Below are positions 46,020-55,754 of a stretch of DNA of 64,000 nt, one piece after another. Numbering within the stretch: position 1 is the first letter of the stretch; every line of letters begins with the position of its first letter. The notes under the pieces are model-generated. The model was given only the letters and a program-made list of their open reading frames with translations. It ran no database searches and was not told the DNA's origin. The translations under genes and the position numbers were made by a program. The DNA comes from Geomicrobium sp. JCM 19039 (GTDB taxonomy: Bacteria; Bacillota; Bacilli; Bacillales; Marinococcaceae): the NCBI RefSeq assembly GCF_000698145.1, contig NZ_BAXB01000006.1, positions 119,722 to 183,721 of the forward strand. The letters run 5' to 3'.

Positions 46020-47487
46020 AAGCAATTGCCATAGACATTGGTGCTAGCAGTGGTCGTGTCATTGTTGGATATCTAGAGCGCGGTACGTTCAAATTGGAAG
46101 AAATCCACCGGTTCCTCAATAACCCGGTTAGGCCATGTCAAACGATGCATTGGGATATTCTAAGATTGTTGTATGAGGTTAAAAGGGGTCTGGGAAAGGT
46201 AAGACTTCAAGGGCATGATGACGCCTCCAGTATTGGCATTGATACGTGGGCGGTCGATTATGGTCTTCTCGACGAAGACGGGGAGCTCATTTCCAACCCC
46301 GTTCATTACCGTGACCATCGAACCGATGGGATGGTCGAAGAAGTAAGTAAGGTCATGACAAGGGAAGCCATTTATGAAAGAACAGGCATTCAGTTTATGA
46401 CAATTAATACTTTAATTCAGTGGTATGCACTTAAGAAAGGGAATGGTTTCAAAGATGCAAAGATGATGCTGATGATCCCTGACTTACTTCGTTATTTTAT
46501 ATCCGGAAACAAGGTTACGGAAGTAAGTAATGCATCAACGACGCAGTTTTTCAACGCCAATCGAAGAGAATGGGACATAGAATTATTAAGGAACTCGATC
46601 TCCCATATCATCTATTGCCACCTCTCGTTGAGGCGGGTAATCGGGTAGGAACAATTAAAGAAAGTTTGGCAAAAGAACTAAACCTCCCTGAAATGGATGT
46701 AGTAGCAGTTGGTGAACATGATACCGCATCTGCAGTGGCGGCGATTCCGACTCGCGAAGAATCATTCGCATTTCTAAGTTGCGGAACGTGGTCACTGCTT
46801 GGGACAGAACTTTCATCACCGTGCATTACTGAGGAAGCATTCCGCGAGAATTTTACGAATGAGGCAGGCGTTTATGGAACAACGAGGTTTTTAAAAAACA
46901 TTATGGGTTTATGGATCGTACAACGCTGTATGGAGGAGTGGTCGCAACATGATGAACCACTCACCTATGAGGAGATGGGTGAAGCGATAGATAGCACGAA
47001 ACCATTCGTTTCGTTTATTAATCCAGATGAAGATCGCTTTTTGTCTCCCTCTTCCATGATTGAAGAAGTACGGGCTTATTGTGTTGAGACTGAGCAATAT
47101 ATACCTAAAACAAAAGGAGAGATCCTTCGTTGCATCTTGGAAAGCTTGAGCTTTAAATACCGGTTTACGATGGAGCGAATGGAGGCAATTACAGGTAGAA
47201 CGTATCGATGCTTGTATCTGGTAGGGGGAGGAAGCAAGAATCAATGGCTCTGTCAGTTTACGGCGAATGCTATTAATCGTCCGGTTGTTGCTGGTCCGAC
47301 TGAAGCAACTGCACTTGGTAATATCGTTGTTCAGCTGATTGCAGGAAAACACGTCTCCGATTTAAAAACAGCTAGAGAGATGATTGCCAACTCTGTATCC
47401 ATCAAAACTTATGATGCGAACTATTTATCTGGTTTGGAGAGGTCTTACGAACGCTTCGTAAGCCATTTGAGCATTACTGCAAACTAG
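46016..47487 (+). CDS. rhaB: Rhamnulokinase (frame broken once)
   Basis: About 490 residues, FGGY-type sugar kinase: [13 protein letters not shown] at the N-terminus, [25 protein letters not shown] in the middle and the adenosine-site [23 protein letters not shown]. It phosphorylates L-rhamnulose for the aldolase. Near 46580 REWDIEL continues [14 protein letters not shown] one frame over; an A is missing. Starts at GTG overlapping the isomerase stop; last gene of the rhamnose operon. Confidence 0.9.
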
Positions 47488-47495
47488 TAATAAAA

Positions 47496-47525
47496 CAGCA
47501 CCCAACCAATTACGGTTGGGTGCTG
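47496..47525. terminator. Bidirectional terminator between rhaB and the OmpA-like gene
   Basis: CAGCACCCAACC and GGTTGGGTGCTG form a perfect 12-bp stem with a six-base loop; TTTT follows on the reverse strand. Serves the convergent gene ends. Confidence 0.85.
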
Positions 47526-47539
47526 TCTATCGAATTTAT

Positions 47540-49359
47540 CTATTCATTCACTGGCACGTCAGTGATTCGCCATGAACGGGTTTGTTCAATTTGTCTGTCA
47601 GTCAAATCATCTAGGAAGCGATAGGGGACGGTTAAGTCGACGGTTACCGTGTCACTGTCCACAGCTGGCCAAATGATGGTTGATGTGTAGTAACCTCCTT
47701 CATCGAGTCTTCCAATATCACCTGTGTATCGTTCTGCAAGTGGGACGATAAACTGTTCATCTTCTTCAGCTTGTTCGACCCAATCTTCAGCGGCTGTTCC
47801 TTCCAGTGGCGCTAAGTAATAGTCCAGTGGAAAATAGCGCTGATCGCCGTGTATGATGGTTGGGGCATAAGCAGTGAATTGACTATGACCAACGGAATCA
47901 TCCACATGCCAACCCCTTGCCCCATATGGTCTGCCAAACCCGAAGTTAAGGGCATTATAGCTAGAACCTACATCTTCCAAATATCGAACGGTAATCCTTC
48001 CTACGAATAAATCATCGACGCGCTTTATTGATTCAATCTCAATTTCGCCGTCTTCGTTTTGAATTGTGCTTGGATATTCGACTTCGTCACCTAGAACTTC
48101 AGGCATTTCAGCTTCAGCCTCTACCTCAATCGTTTCTGCAGGTGGTGTAAAGTGAATGTCAACGCGACGATTTAATGCTCTTCCTTCTTCAGATTCGTTG
48201 TCAGCAATCGGTTCACGTAGAGATTCTCCGCGAGCCTCAACGTCAAATGAATCAAGGTCGATGCTGTTTTCCAAGTATACTTGAACAGACTCGGCACGAT
48301 CCTCCGACAATTGTTGGTTGTACTCTTCTGTACCGTCATTATCGGTATGGCCGACAATGACCAACTCCCCACCTTCAGCTGACATGAGTACGTCAGCCGC
48401 AGCAGATAGTTCTTCGTCTGCTTCTTCCATCAACTCAGCCGAGTCAAAATCGAATAACACGTCGCTTGAAATCATGAGCGTTGAATGTTGAATTTCATCA
48501 ATTCGACTTACAGAACTTACAATACTTTCCTGGTAACTTTCGATTGGAAATACTGAAGCTTGAACACGGCCTAGATCTCCATCATACTCTGCGCTTGTGT
48601 GCGCTCGGTCGAGCTCTCTTTCAATGATTTCCTCAACGGATGGTATGACTTGGGCAAAAAATGATTCATCGTCTTCGCTGAGCTCTTCTCGTTCTTCTTC
48701 AGACAATTCACCGAGTCGCTCATCAATGGTTAAGGCACCAATGTCTTCGCGGTCCACAACTGGAATATCTTCAATAACGCCTAGTCTTCGAAACAACACA
48801 TGGACAGATTCGGTCTCTGGGGCAGTAAATACTCCGTAATATCTCGCAGGTTCTGCGTCATCGCCAAAGGTGATCTGAGTGTTGCGACTGCCTTCACCAA
48901 AAAACGTATGCATCGCTATGTATTCATCTTCTTCGAGCAATAAAGCAGCAGAAAGAGATGTAGTCATCTGTTCAGTATCAATGATGCGAATATCTAATCC
49001 TTGCTGAGAGGCAATCCCCTCTCCAGTGAATACACCAGGGTCAAATAGACCGGTAATCGTCGAACGTACTTCATCTTCACTGTCAAGCGTGACCGGGAGA
49101 ATGGCGTAGTCACCATCTCGAATGATCGGTCCAACTTCCCCTTGAATGTTAAAGGTGACGTCATCCGTCAAATGCCACAAATCATGGCTAAACGTGACGC
49201 TTCCAATTCTAAAAGCTCTGTATGATCTTCTGTATTAGGCTCTTCTTCATGTGTTGTTTCTGGCTCTTCAACAGGCTCGGGTTCTTCGTCCACTTCATTG
49301 TCACTACAACCAGCTACAATTGTAAGTATAAGCGTTCCTATGAATCGTTTTTTTAGCAT
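47540..49359 (-). CDS. OmpA-like domain lipoprotein (frame broken once)
   Basis: About 606 residues: lipoprotein signal (MLKKRFIGTLILTIVAGC), an acidic linker (EEPEPVEEPETTHEEE), a long N-terminal region without recognised family, an OmpA-type peptidoglycan-binding domain (VLFDFDSAEL, IVGHTDNDGTEEYNQQLSEDRA, RALNRRVDI, with the Asp and Arg that hold diaminopimelate) and a beta-rich C-terminal region. OmpA domains are unusual in Gram-positives; here it would tether a membrane lipoprotein to the wall. Near 49190 the frame breaks (EASR continues FSHDLWHLTDDVTF); a T of TTTT is missing. Strongly acidic overall. Confidence 0.8.
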
Positions 49360-49455
49360 CGGCGTTCTCCTTCAGTTTTGGTGTTTAATCGTTCTATTAT
49401 TTAGAATTATTCATCGTTTATTGTACACGAATCGTAAGAAAGGGGAAACAATAAA

Positions 49456-49479
49456 GCCGTTCACCAACTGGTGAACGGC
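49456..49479 (-). terminator. Terminator behind the alanine symporter
   Basis: GCCGTTCACC and GGTGAACGGC make a 10-bp stem with a four-base loop just after the reverse-strand symporter stop, followed by TTTATTG on that strand. Confidence 0.7.
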
Positions 49480-49490
49480 ACGTGTCGTGT

Positions 49491-50921
49491 TTATCGTTCG
49501 TCTTCGTTGTCACCCCAGCATTCAGTGTTTTTAATTTCAGGATATTGGGATGCGTAGAAGACAGGGTCTTTTCCGGCTTTTCTTTGCTTCGTATAATCTT
49601 TCAGTAATGTGACGGCTTTTTTCGTAAGCAGCAAAATGACGGTAATGTTTACGATTGCCATCAATGCCATAAACAGGTCAGCCATTGTCCAGACAAGTTC
49701 TACGGTCGCAATTCCGCCAAGAACACCCATAATGAGGAAAGCAACTCGATAGATTGGCAGCCAACGCGCACCGTTTTTAAGGAACTCGATATTCGTTTCG
49801 CCGTAATAATAGTTGCCGAGCACGGAACTGTAGGCGAAAAAGAGGATGGCTATGGCGACAAAGGCACTTGCCCATTCTCCAATATGCTGAGACATGGCGA
49901 ATTGGGTTACGGTTGCACCTTCCCCTTCGACATTCATGTAGCCGGTTGATAACAATATAATAAAGGCTGTACAAGAACAGATAATCATCGTATCAAAGAA
50001 TACGCCGAGCGATTGGAATAAGCCTTGTTTCACGGGATGTGTCACGTTTGCTGCAGCAGCTGCGTTTGGCACACTACCCATACCAGCTTCGTTTGAGAAT
50101 AACCCCCGTCTTGCTCCCTCCATAATTGCAGCGCCAAAACCGCCACCAACCGCCTGAGAAATTCCGAAAGCTTCATTAAAAATTAGTGAGATGACTGCTG
50201 GAATCTGATCAAGGTTTACAAAAACGATGAAAAGCGCAACCGCCATATAAGCAACCGCCATAAAAGGTACCATGAGTTGGGTGACTTTTACAATTCGCTT
50301 TACTCCTCCAAAGATAATGATTGAAGTAATTGCCGCAAGAATTAAGGAAAGCAGCAAACGATTAGTATCAAAAGCTGTTTGGAACGAATCGGTAATCGTA
50401 TTCACTTGCAACGCATTAAAAATCATACCGAAACAAAGGACGATGAGAATGACAAACAGAATGCTGAGCCAGCGCAATCCTAATGCTTTTTGTATGTAAT
50501 AAGCGGGCCCCCCGCGGTAACGATCTCCGTCCTTTTCTTTATACAACTGGCCAAGTGTACTCTCAATAAACCCGGTCGCCATCCCGACCGTTGCAATGGC
50601 CCACATCCAAAAAACGGCCCCAGGTCCTCCGACGGTAATGGCGAGTGCCACCCCTGTGATATTCCCTGTTCCTACCCGTGCCGCAGCACTAATCGTAAAC
50701 GCCTGGAACGCAGAAACACCGGTATCACTGTTTCGTTTTTCTGTGATGACACGAAACATCTCGGGGAACATGCGAACTTGGACAAAGTTCGTACGAATCG
50801 TAAAATATAGACCGGCAATAATAAGCAAACCGATAACAATGTACGTCCAAATGACATCGTTCACAGAGCCGACAATGCCTTCTAAAAAGGGAAGCTCTAA
50901 AGCGAATCCTCCATCAAACAT
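49491..50921 (-). CDS. alsT: Sodium:alanine symporter (AGCS family)
   Basis: 476 residues, about eleven membrane helices. AGCS hallmarks: the family signature around FQAFTISAAARVGTGNITGVALAI, GGPGAVFWMWAIATVGMATGFIESTLGQLYK and GLFSNEAGMGSVPNAAAAAN. Imports alanine or glycine, in some Bacilli glutamine, with sodium. The charged C-terminal tail (TKQRKAGKD...DNEDE) is cytoplasmic. Single gene between its terminator and ldcA. Confidence 0.92.
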   Translation of the reverse strand: MFDGGFALELPFLEGIVGSVNDVIWTYIVIGLLIIAGLYFTIRTNFVQVRMFPEMFRVITEKRNSDTGVSAFQAFTISAAARVGTGNITGVALAITVGGPGAVFWMWAIATVGMATGFIESTLGQLYKEKDGDRYRGGPAYYIQKALGLRWLSILFVILIVLCFGMIFNALQVNTITDSFQTAFDTNRLLLSLILAAITSIIIFGGVKRIVKVTQLMVPFMAVAYMAVALFIVFVNLDQIPAVISLIFNEAFGISQAVGGGFGAAIMEGARRGLFSNEAGMGSVPNAAAAANVTHPVKQGLFQSLGVFFDTMIICSCTAFIILLSTGYMNVEGEGATVTQFAMSQHIGEWASAFVAIAILFFAYSSVLGNYYYGETNIEFLKNGARWLPIYRVAFLIMGVLGGIATVELVWTMADLFMALMAIVNITVILLLTKKAVTLLKDYTKQRKAGKDPVFYASQYPEIKNTECWGDNEDER

Positions 50922-50977
50922 CTAATCATTCCTTTCATTTTAAAGTATGGGCTACATTTACCCATTCATTCGTTTCG

Positions 50978-51913
50978 CTAAACGACAGCGGATTCAATAA
51001 TGTGCAACGTTTTGTTCGTCGCATTCAACCTTGCTCGAACGCCAAGAGGCAAAGTTAGTTGAGGGGAGCCGTGCCCCGCTTGTAAATTATAGAGAGTGGG
51101 CTTTTGGTAAGGGCTAAGAATGCGATCACACACGTCTATGACGGTGTCACCGTTAGGATAATCTTTGGAATCGCAATCTTTACACGTACCGAGCACAAAG
51201 CCGACGGCCTCATCAAGTTTGCCGGCGAGCGACAGTTGTGTGAGCATCCGATCAATCGCATACGGTTCTTCATCCACATCTTCTAAAAAAAGTATTTTTC
51301 CTTTCGTATCAAGCTCAAATGGTGTGCCCATGAGGCTTGCAATGACAGAGAGGTTGCCACCGACGAGTTCCCCTTCAACTGTCCCATGAGAGAGGGTTTT
51401 CAGCGGGTAGTTGCTCGGATTAAAGAGTGTGCTCGGAAATCCGTCTGCTTTCATCGCTTGTAACAGTCGATCGGTTGTAAAGCGGTCTGCATCTAACAGG
51501 TCAGATGTTGCCATCGGGCTATGCATGGTGACCATGTTCGCCCGTTGCGTGAAGGCGATGTGCAGAGCGGTAATGTCGCTGTAACCAAGAAAGAGTTTCT
51601 GGTGCTTTGCGATCAGGTCATAATCGAGAAACGGCAAAAGTGAGGCACTCCCGTAGCCACCACGTAAACAGAGAATTGCATCGACCTCAGGATCAACGAA
51701 TAATGTGTGCAACTCTTCAACCCGTTCGCGAATTGAACCGGCGAGATAACCGGGGTATTCTCTAAACGGCCGTGAAGTAACGGTCTTGAAACCATAACTT
51801 TCAAGCGTTCTCGTCGCTTCTTCGAATTGCTGGCGCTTGGCAGGTCCTGACGGCATGGCGAGGCCGAGCGTGCTGTTTGTGCCGATCCCTTTTGCTTTTC
51901 GTTTCTTTTTCAT
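50978..51913 (-). CDS. LD-carboxypeptidase (S66 family, LdcA/MccF-like)
   Basis: 311 residues: nucleophilic Ser in LFLGYSDITALH (S112), the catalytic Glu in LFLEDVDEEPYAIDRML and His in QAGHGSPQLTLPLG, the S66 serine peptidase triad. These enzymes trim L,D bonds of murein tetrapeptides or, in MccF, inactivate microcin C-type peptides. The ATG at 51913 is preceded by GGAGGG; the open frame extends further upstream without a ribosome site. No signal peptide, so cytosolic, which fits muropeptide recycling or detoxification. Confidence 0.85.
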   Translation of the reverse strand: MKKKRKAKGIGTNSTLGLAMPSGPAKRQQFEEATRTLESYGFKTVTSRPFREYPGYLAGSIRERVEELHTLFVDPEVDAILCLRGGYGSASLLPFLDYDLIAKHQKLFLGYSDITALHIAFTQRANMVTMHSPMATSDLLDADRFTTDRLLQAMKADGFPSTLFNPSNYPLKTLSHGTVEGELVGGNLSVIASLMGTPFELDTKGKILFLEDVDEEPYAIDRMLTQLSLAGKLDEAVGFVLGTCKDCDSKDYPNGDTVIDVCDRILSPYQKPTLYNLQAGHGSPQLTLPLGVRARLNATNKTLHIIESAVV

Positions 51914-52016
51914 ATCCAACCCTCCAATTTTTACCATTATATGATGATTGTGACGAGTAAAACAGTAAAAAATCGGGAAATGTACGAATAGGACAACCAT
52001 CTGAGGAGGCCAATCG

Positions 52017-52445
52017 ATGACTGAGCTTACAGAGTTAAAAGAACGGATTGATCAAGTACTCACTGAAAACCGCATCGGCGTATTGTCTACAATCAAAGAG
52101 AACCACCCGTACGCCCGCTATATGACGTTTTACCATGAAGGACTCACATTGTACACCCCGACCAATGCCCATGCACACAAAATTGAAGATATTGAAGAAA
52201 ACCCACACGTGCACATTTTAATGGGGTATGAAGAACACGAAGACGGCAACCGCTTCGTTGAAATTGAAGCAACCGCCGAAGTTGCCACGGATCCAACAGA
52301 CAAACAAAAAGTTTGGTCAGAGAAAATCGCCAAAAAATACTCCGGACCTGAAGACGAGAACTTCGTCGTCCTCATTTGTCGACCGACCGTCATTCGCTAC
52401 CGATCCGATGAAATTCCTGAGGCTTACCAAGAGTTACGGATGTAG
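52017..52445 (+). CDS. General stress protein 26-like flavin split-barrel protein
   Basis: 142 residues of the PNPOx-like family (RIGVLSTIKENHPYARYMTFYHEGLTLYTPT), close in layout to Bacillus general stress protein 26 (YdaG). TGAGGAGG lies before the ATG. Probably FMN-binding; biochemical role unknown. Followed by a strong terminator. Confidence 0.8.
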   Translation: MTELTELKERIDQVLTENRIGVLSTIKENHPYARYMTFYHEGLTLYTPTNAHAHKIEDIEENPHVHILMGYEEHEDGNRFVEIEATAEVATDPTDKQKVWSEKIAKKYSGPEDENFVVLICRPTVIRYRSDEIPEAYQELRM

Positions 52446-52454
52446 CTCAAATAA

Positions 52455-52492
52455 AAGCCGAGCACTTCTTAAAGAGAAGCGCTCGGCTTTTT
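52455..52492 (+). terminator. Terminator of the stress protein gene
   Basis: AAAGCCGAGC pairs with GCTCGGCTTT around an inner CTTCT/AGAAG stem, ending in T5. Confidence 0.85.
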
Positions 52493-52515
52493 GTTCTGTG
52501 GTTATTGGTATACCT

Positions 52516-52800
52516 TCATTTGATTTTTTTTATAGCACCGACAACGATAACAATGACCGATACTACGGAGGTTACGCACAAAACTACTACCCCTGCGATC
52601 CCCAGCCCGAAAGAATTTTCAGGTTCTGAAAACAGGATAAAGCTAAAAAATGTCGCGACGCCAAAGAGCAATAAAAGGATCCCGGAAATGATAAGCACAG
52701 TAGGGTTTTTCGTTAGGAAAACAAGTAATAGAACAATGAAGGAAACGATAAACGATGCAAATGTAAAAAAAATGGGAAATATCTTCAAACATGAATCCAC
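52516..52800 (-). CDS. Small three-span membrane protein, hypothetical
   Basis: About 91-94 residues, almost entirely three hydrophobic helices (SFIVSFIVLLLVF, LIISGILLLLFGVATFF, LGIAGVVVLCVTSVV). The start is ambiguous: this frame opens at GTG 52800, but the best ribosome site (GAGGTGG) serves an ATG at 52792 one frame off, and a run of eight T near 52762 could hide the frame change. Follows another small membrane protein gene 40 bases upstream. No family recognised. Confidence 0.55.
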   Translation of the reverse strand: MDSCLKIFPIFFTFASFIVSFIVLLLVFLTKNPTVLIISGILLLLFGVATFFSFILFSEPENSFGLGIAGVVVLCVTSVVSVIVIVVGAIKKIK

Positions 52801-52840
52801 CTCGTTATTACAGTATATTAGATTGAATGTTCAATTAATT

Positions 52841-53123
52841 TTACTGAATTAGAGCGAATACAACAATGGCCACACATGTGACGGTGTTCGTAATTGATAT
52901 GAAAGCAACGTGATTTTTTTCTTTTTTTGTTCGTGAAAACTAGTGTTGTTAATATGGCGTTAAGGATACTTGAATAGATAAAAAAAAAAATTAAAGGGAT
53001 TGCGGCAATGAAAATGAAGTCTTCAAAACAGATGACAGCTACGTAGGGAAGAGTAACAAGTGTCGCCACCATCCCGATGCTTAAAAATAACGATGTGTAA
53101 CTTTTCCAAGAATAATATCTCAA
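52841..53123 (-). CDS. Small four-span membrane protein, hypothetical (frame broken in poly-A)
   Basis: MRYYSWKSYTSLFLSIGM with three hydrophobic segments, then a lysine stretch encoded by two A7 runs near 52915. Read straight, the rest is a nonsense-like tail to 52818; shifted, it becomes NHVAFISITNTVTCVAIVVFALIQ, a clean fourth helix ending at 52841. One base missing from each A run would restore it. Function unknown; pairs with the next small membrane protein. Confidence 0.5.
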
Positions 53124-53217
53124 ATGACGATCTCCTTTAGTTTTGACATCATCTTTATGAATCCAGCTCGACAGCGGGGCATCCTTAAACGGAACAAACG
53201 GGAATCCCGCCGTGAAC

Positions 53218-53385
53218 TTGTACCGGAGAAGGGCGCTGTGCGGAACGAAAAAGATTAAGCCCGGATTTTGTACCGGAGAGGGGCGCTGTGCGGAACGAAA
53301 ACGATTAAGCCCGGATTTTGTGCCGGAGAGGGCGCTGTGCGGAACGAAAACGATTAAGCTCCGTGATCTTGTTCCGGCAAGAGGG
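53218..53385. repeat. Three and a bit tandem copies of a 50-bp unit
   Basis: Units at 53221-53270, 53271-53320 and 53321-53371 share ACCGGAGA, GGGCGCTGTGCGGAACGAAAA and GATTAAGC; a partial copy follows (GTTCCGGCAAGAGGGG). Copies one and two differ at two positions only. No transposase or gene. The spacer 53386-53700 after it contains nothing recognisable. Confidence 0.85.
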
Positions 53386-53711
53386 GCTAGGTGGGCACCA
53401 CCAGCGTAAACATCCCTCTTCGCCTTCCAGAACAGCTTTTCCTTGTTGACTTAGTTAACTTCATAAGAATTCCTCCAATATTTAGCGTTTGCTGTGCAAT
53501 TAACTCATTGAATTGTTTGGGAGGTGGTCATTTTTTGTGGCTTGAAAACTTTGGGAGATTAAGGCTGACAGTTATGAAATTCCTTCAATTCTAAAGAAAA
53601 GCGAATAATAGATCATAAGTCATTATACGCATCTATTATCTAATGTCGTAACCCGACTTTTAGAAGTTAATAGATGTTAAACTGTACATATCGTTAGGAG
53701 GTCACCGTAAT

Positions 53712-53987
53712 TTAGAATGCATTCCTGATTTCCACAGTAGTATATTGCATATTCGGAATACTTTCTACCTTTGACATCATTCCTCTTGAATTGCCTTTAT
53801 TTCCTTTACTTTTAGCTGTAAGTATAGTGTTTTTCATTGAATTTAATTCTGAAAAAGAAAATCTGGCGGGTAAAACTGCAAATCTTATATTGTCGATCTT
53901 ATACTTTATTCTGTTCGTTATATTTTTGTTTTCCTTTATTTCTTGATCAGTTCTTAACATTAGCATTAAGAAGTCCAAATGCCCCAT
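53712..53987 (-). CDS. Doubtful hypothetical protein
   Basis: A 91-codon frame with no ribosome binding site before its ATG and AT-rich, low-complexity content (KSKGNKGNSRGMMSKVE). No family recognised. It may be a decayed gene or chance; kept because it is the only frame in this stretch with protein-like composition. Confidence 0.2.
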   Translation of the reverse strand: MGHLDFLMLMLRTDQEIKENKNITNRIKYKIDNIRFAVLPARFSFSELNSMKNTILTAKSKGNKGNSRGMMSKVESIPNMQYTTVEIRNAF

Positions 53988-54058
53988 ATATTCATTTAAG
54001 TGACACTTGGGAAAGAAATATCATCATTTTAAACGTGGATCCGCACATAAACGGAGTC

Positions 54059-54090
54059 AACGGTCACAAATTTTGATATATGTGACCGTT
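54059..54090. repeat. Perfect inverted repeat AACGGTCACA/TGTGACCGTT
   Basis: Ten-base arms with a twelve-base A/T loop. A second pair, TGTCAC-ATAA-GTGACA, follows at about 54125. The spacer 54090-54410 holds no convincing gene; this pair could be a terminator without T tail or an operator. Confidence 0.5.
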
Positions 54091-54411
54091 AAGGGCCGAA
54101 AGTGCCCGGTTTGAAGACTGGATTGTCACATAAGTGACAGGTCATAATATTCTTTGCGCCAGGTGGTGACTCTAGACCACACCTTTTTACCCCTCGGCTA
54201 ACGTTTTCCGTGTTATCCGCAATCCTTGCAGTGACGAACAATGATCCGCAACGAAGTTGTTGAAGTGAGATGAAATTCAACAGACAATAGGTGGGCGTTT
54301 GCCTGTAAAGACCGATCTCGGTCACCGGATTCAGTGAATTTCTTTCGTTCAACTTATATAGCTTAAAATCTGCGATCTAGTTAGTGGTAAAACACCGATT
54401 TCGCATAGCCC

Positions 54412-55614
54412 CTACAAAAACTCCGAAAACCAGCGGGCAATACGGGTTTTTGCTCGGTCAAGCAGTGTGCGGTTGCCGACATCGGCTTTAGTCAATTGAC
54501 GTGCACCAGCGAAGTCGTCTTCGAGGGTTTGCACGAGTTGTTGAACGAACGGACTGCCGGGCAGAAAGAGGTCAAGCTCATCATTAAGATGAAAGCTGCG
54601 TTTGTCAAAGTTGCTTGAGCCGACGAGAGCCGTTCTTTTGTCGACGATGATTGCTTTGCCGTGATAGAAGCCTTCCACATATTGATATATTCCACAACCG
54701 GCGGCGAGCAGGTTTGGAATGTATGCGTAGGCGGCGGCTTTGACGAAGTTATGGTCTTCGATGGCAGGAATGAGGACGGTGACGTTGACGCCGTTTTTTT
54801 GTTTTGCAATGAGCAGGTCTTGCAGCGCTTTGCCGGGCACATAGTACGGTGTCACAATTCGAATAGAGTGCTCGGCTGTAGCGAGCCAGTCGTATAAATG
54901 ATCGGCAACCCCTTTTCCTTCACTATATAGCAGTTGTAATCCCTCTCCACTACCGGGTGGCATGGATTTTTGAGGGAGCAAAGGGGTAGGGGCTCCTGCA
55001 CCCGACCAGTCATCTAAGAATAACTGCTGGAGGTCATCGACGATTTGACCTTCGACACGCACGTGAAGATCCCGCCAAAATCCGTATTTCGGGTCTTTGC
55101 TCACATATTCTTGGCCAACGTTAAAACCACCGATATAACCGATCTTTTGGTCAATGACCCCAATTTTTCGGTGGTATCTTCGGTTAAGATTATAGAACAA
55201 GTACGGAAATCTCGGGGCGTGGATGTATGAGAAATAAACGCCAGAATGTCGCAAGCGCTGAATGGTGGACTTGGAAATGGACGAACCCAGCCGGTCAACG
55301 AGTATACACACTTGTACACCGTCTCGTGCTCGGCGTTCTAGTAAGTTCAGCACTTCTGTACCGATGCCGGGTTCTTTCCATATAAAAAAAGAGAGATGGA
55401 TGGTTTGTGAGGCTGATTCGATATCGGTCTTTAACTGCTCAAAGAACGCGCGACCATCGCCGATCAGTTGTGGATACCCGTAGCGGACGTTGGTGCGGGT
55501 CGCTGTCGTCGCCTTTTTATGATGATCAGCTCGACCCCCACGAAAATCAAGAATAAGAAGAAGTAGGATGAGAAGAACGATAATAAGTATTGACAATAAG
55601 ATTGCGGTGGTCAC
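54412..55614 (-). CDS. clsB: Cardiolipin synthase, phospholipase D type (ClsB/YwjE-like)
   Basis: 400 residues: one N-terminal membrane helix (ILLSILIIVLLILLLLIL) and two HKD phosphodiesterase motifs, HRKIGVID and HGKAIIVD followed by GSSNFDKRSF. Condenses phosphatidylglycerol to cardiolipin at the membrane. In Bacillus subtilis ywjE (clsB) lies beside fadF, as here, divergent with a 140-base spacer holding the fad operator. Only one transmembrane helix precedes the catalytic part, against two in ClsA. Confidence 0.9.
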   Translation of the reverse strand: MTTAILLSILIIVLLILLLLILDFRGGRADHHKKATTATRTNVRYGYPQLIGDGRAFFEQLKTDIESASQTIHLSFFIWKEPGIGTEVLNLLERRARDGVQVCILVDRLGSSISKSTIQRLRHSGVYFSYIHAPRFPYLFYNLNRRYHRKIGVIDQKIGYIGGFNVGQEYVSKDPKYGFWRDLHVRVEGQIVDDLQQLFLDDWSGAGAPTPLLPQKSMPPGSGEGLQLLYSEGKGVADHLYDWLATAEHSIRIVTPYYVPGKALQDLLIAKQKNGVNVTVLIPAIEDHNFVKAAAYAYIPNLLAAGCGIYQYVEGFYHGKAIIVDKRTALVGSSNFDKRSFHLNDELDLFLPGSPFVQQLVQTLEDDFAGARQLTKADVGNRTLLDRAKTRIARWFSEFL

Positions 55615-55679
55615 GGTAGCGCCTCCTTTCTAACGTTATTATGTCCGACAAAGAGTCTGTTCATGAGCAACGAAAAAAA

Positions 55680-55711
55680 TGAATGGTCGTTCAGTGTTTT
55701 TTTGTTATACT
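55680..55711 (+). promoter_or_regulatory. Palindromic fad operator and -10 box before fadF
   Basis: TGAATGGTCGTTCA (55680-55693) is a 14-base palindrome of the form TGARYG-NT-CGYTCA, shared with the site at 59115. It is followed by TATACT (55706-55711), so it covers the -35 region. Similar to FadR-type TetR operators of Bacilli. Confidence 0.65.
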
Positions 55712-55754
55712 CTTTGTAATAGACAAAAAAGGGGTAGGAAAGGAGCGTACTCAT

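Noticed and set aside
39230..47487. Reading the rhamnose genes as decaying pseudogenes
   Set aside because: Each break is a single missing base and all catalytic motifs and overlaps are intact; the same type of break occurs in essential argS and nrdE.
53218..53385. Possible CRISPR or insertion element
   Set aside because: Direct 50-bp copies abut with no spacers; no terminal inverted repeats or transposase.
53212..53409. A 65-codon frame across the 50-bp repeats
   Set aside because: It exists only because the 50-bp unit is repeated with shifting frames; no ribosome site and no conserved product.
54089..54352. An 87-codon reverse frame between the doubtful gene and clsB
   Set aside because: No ribosome site and no recognisable domain; ends within an inverted repeat region.
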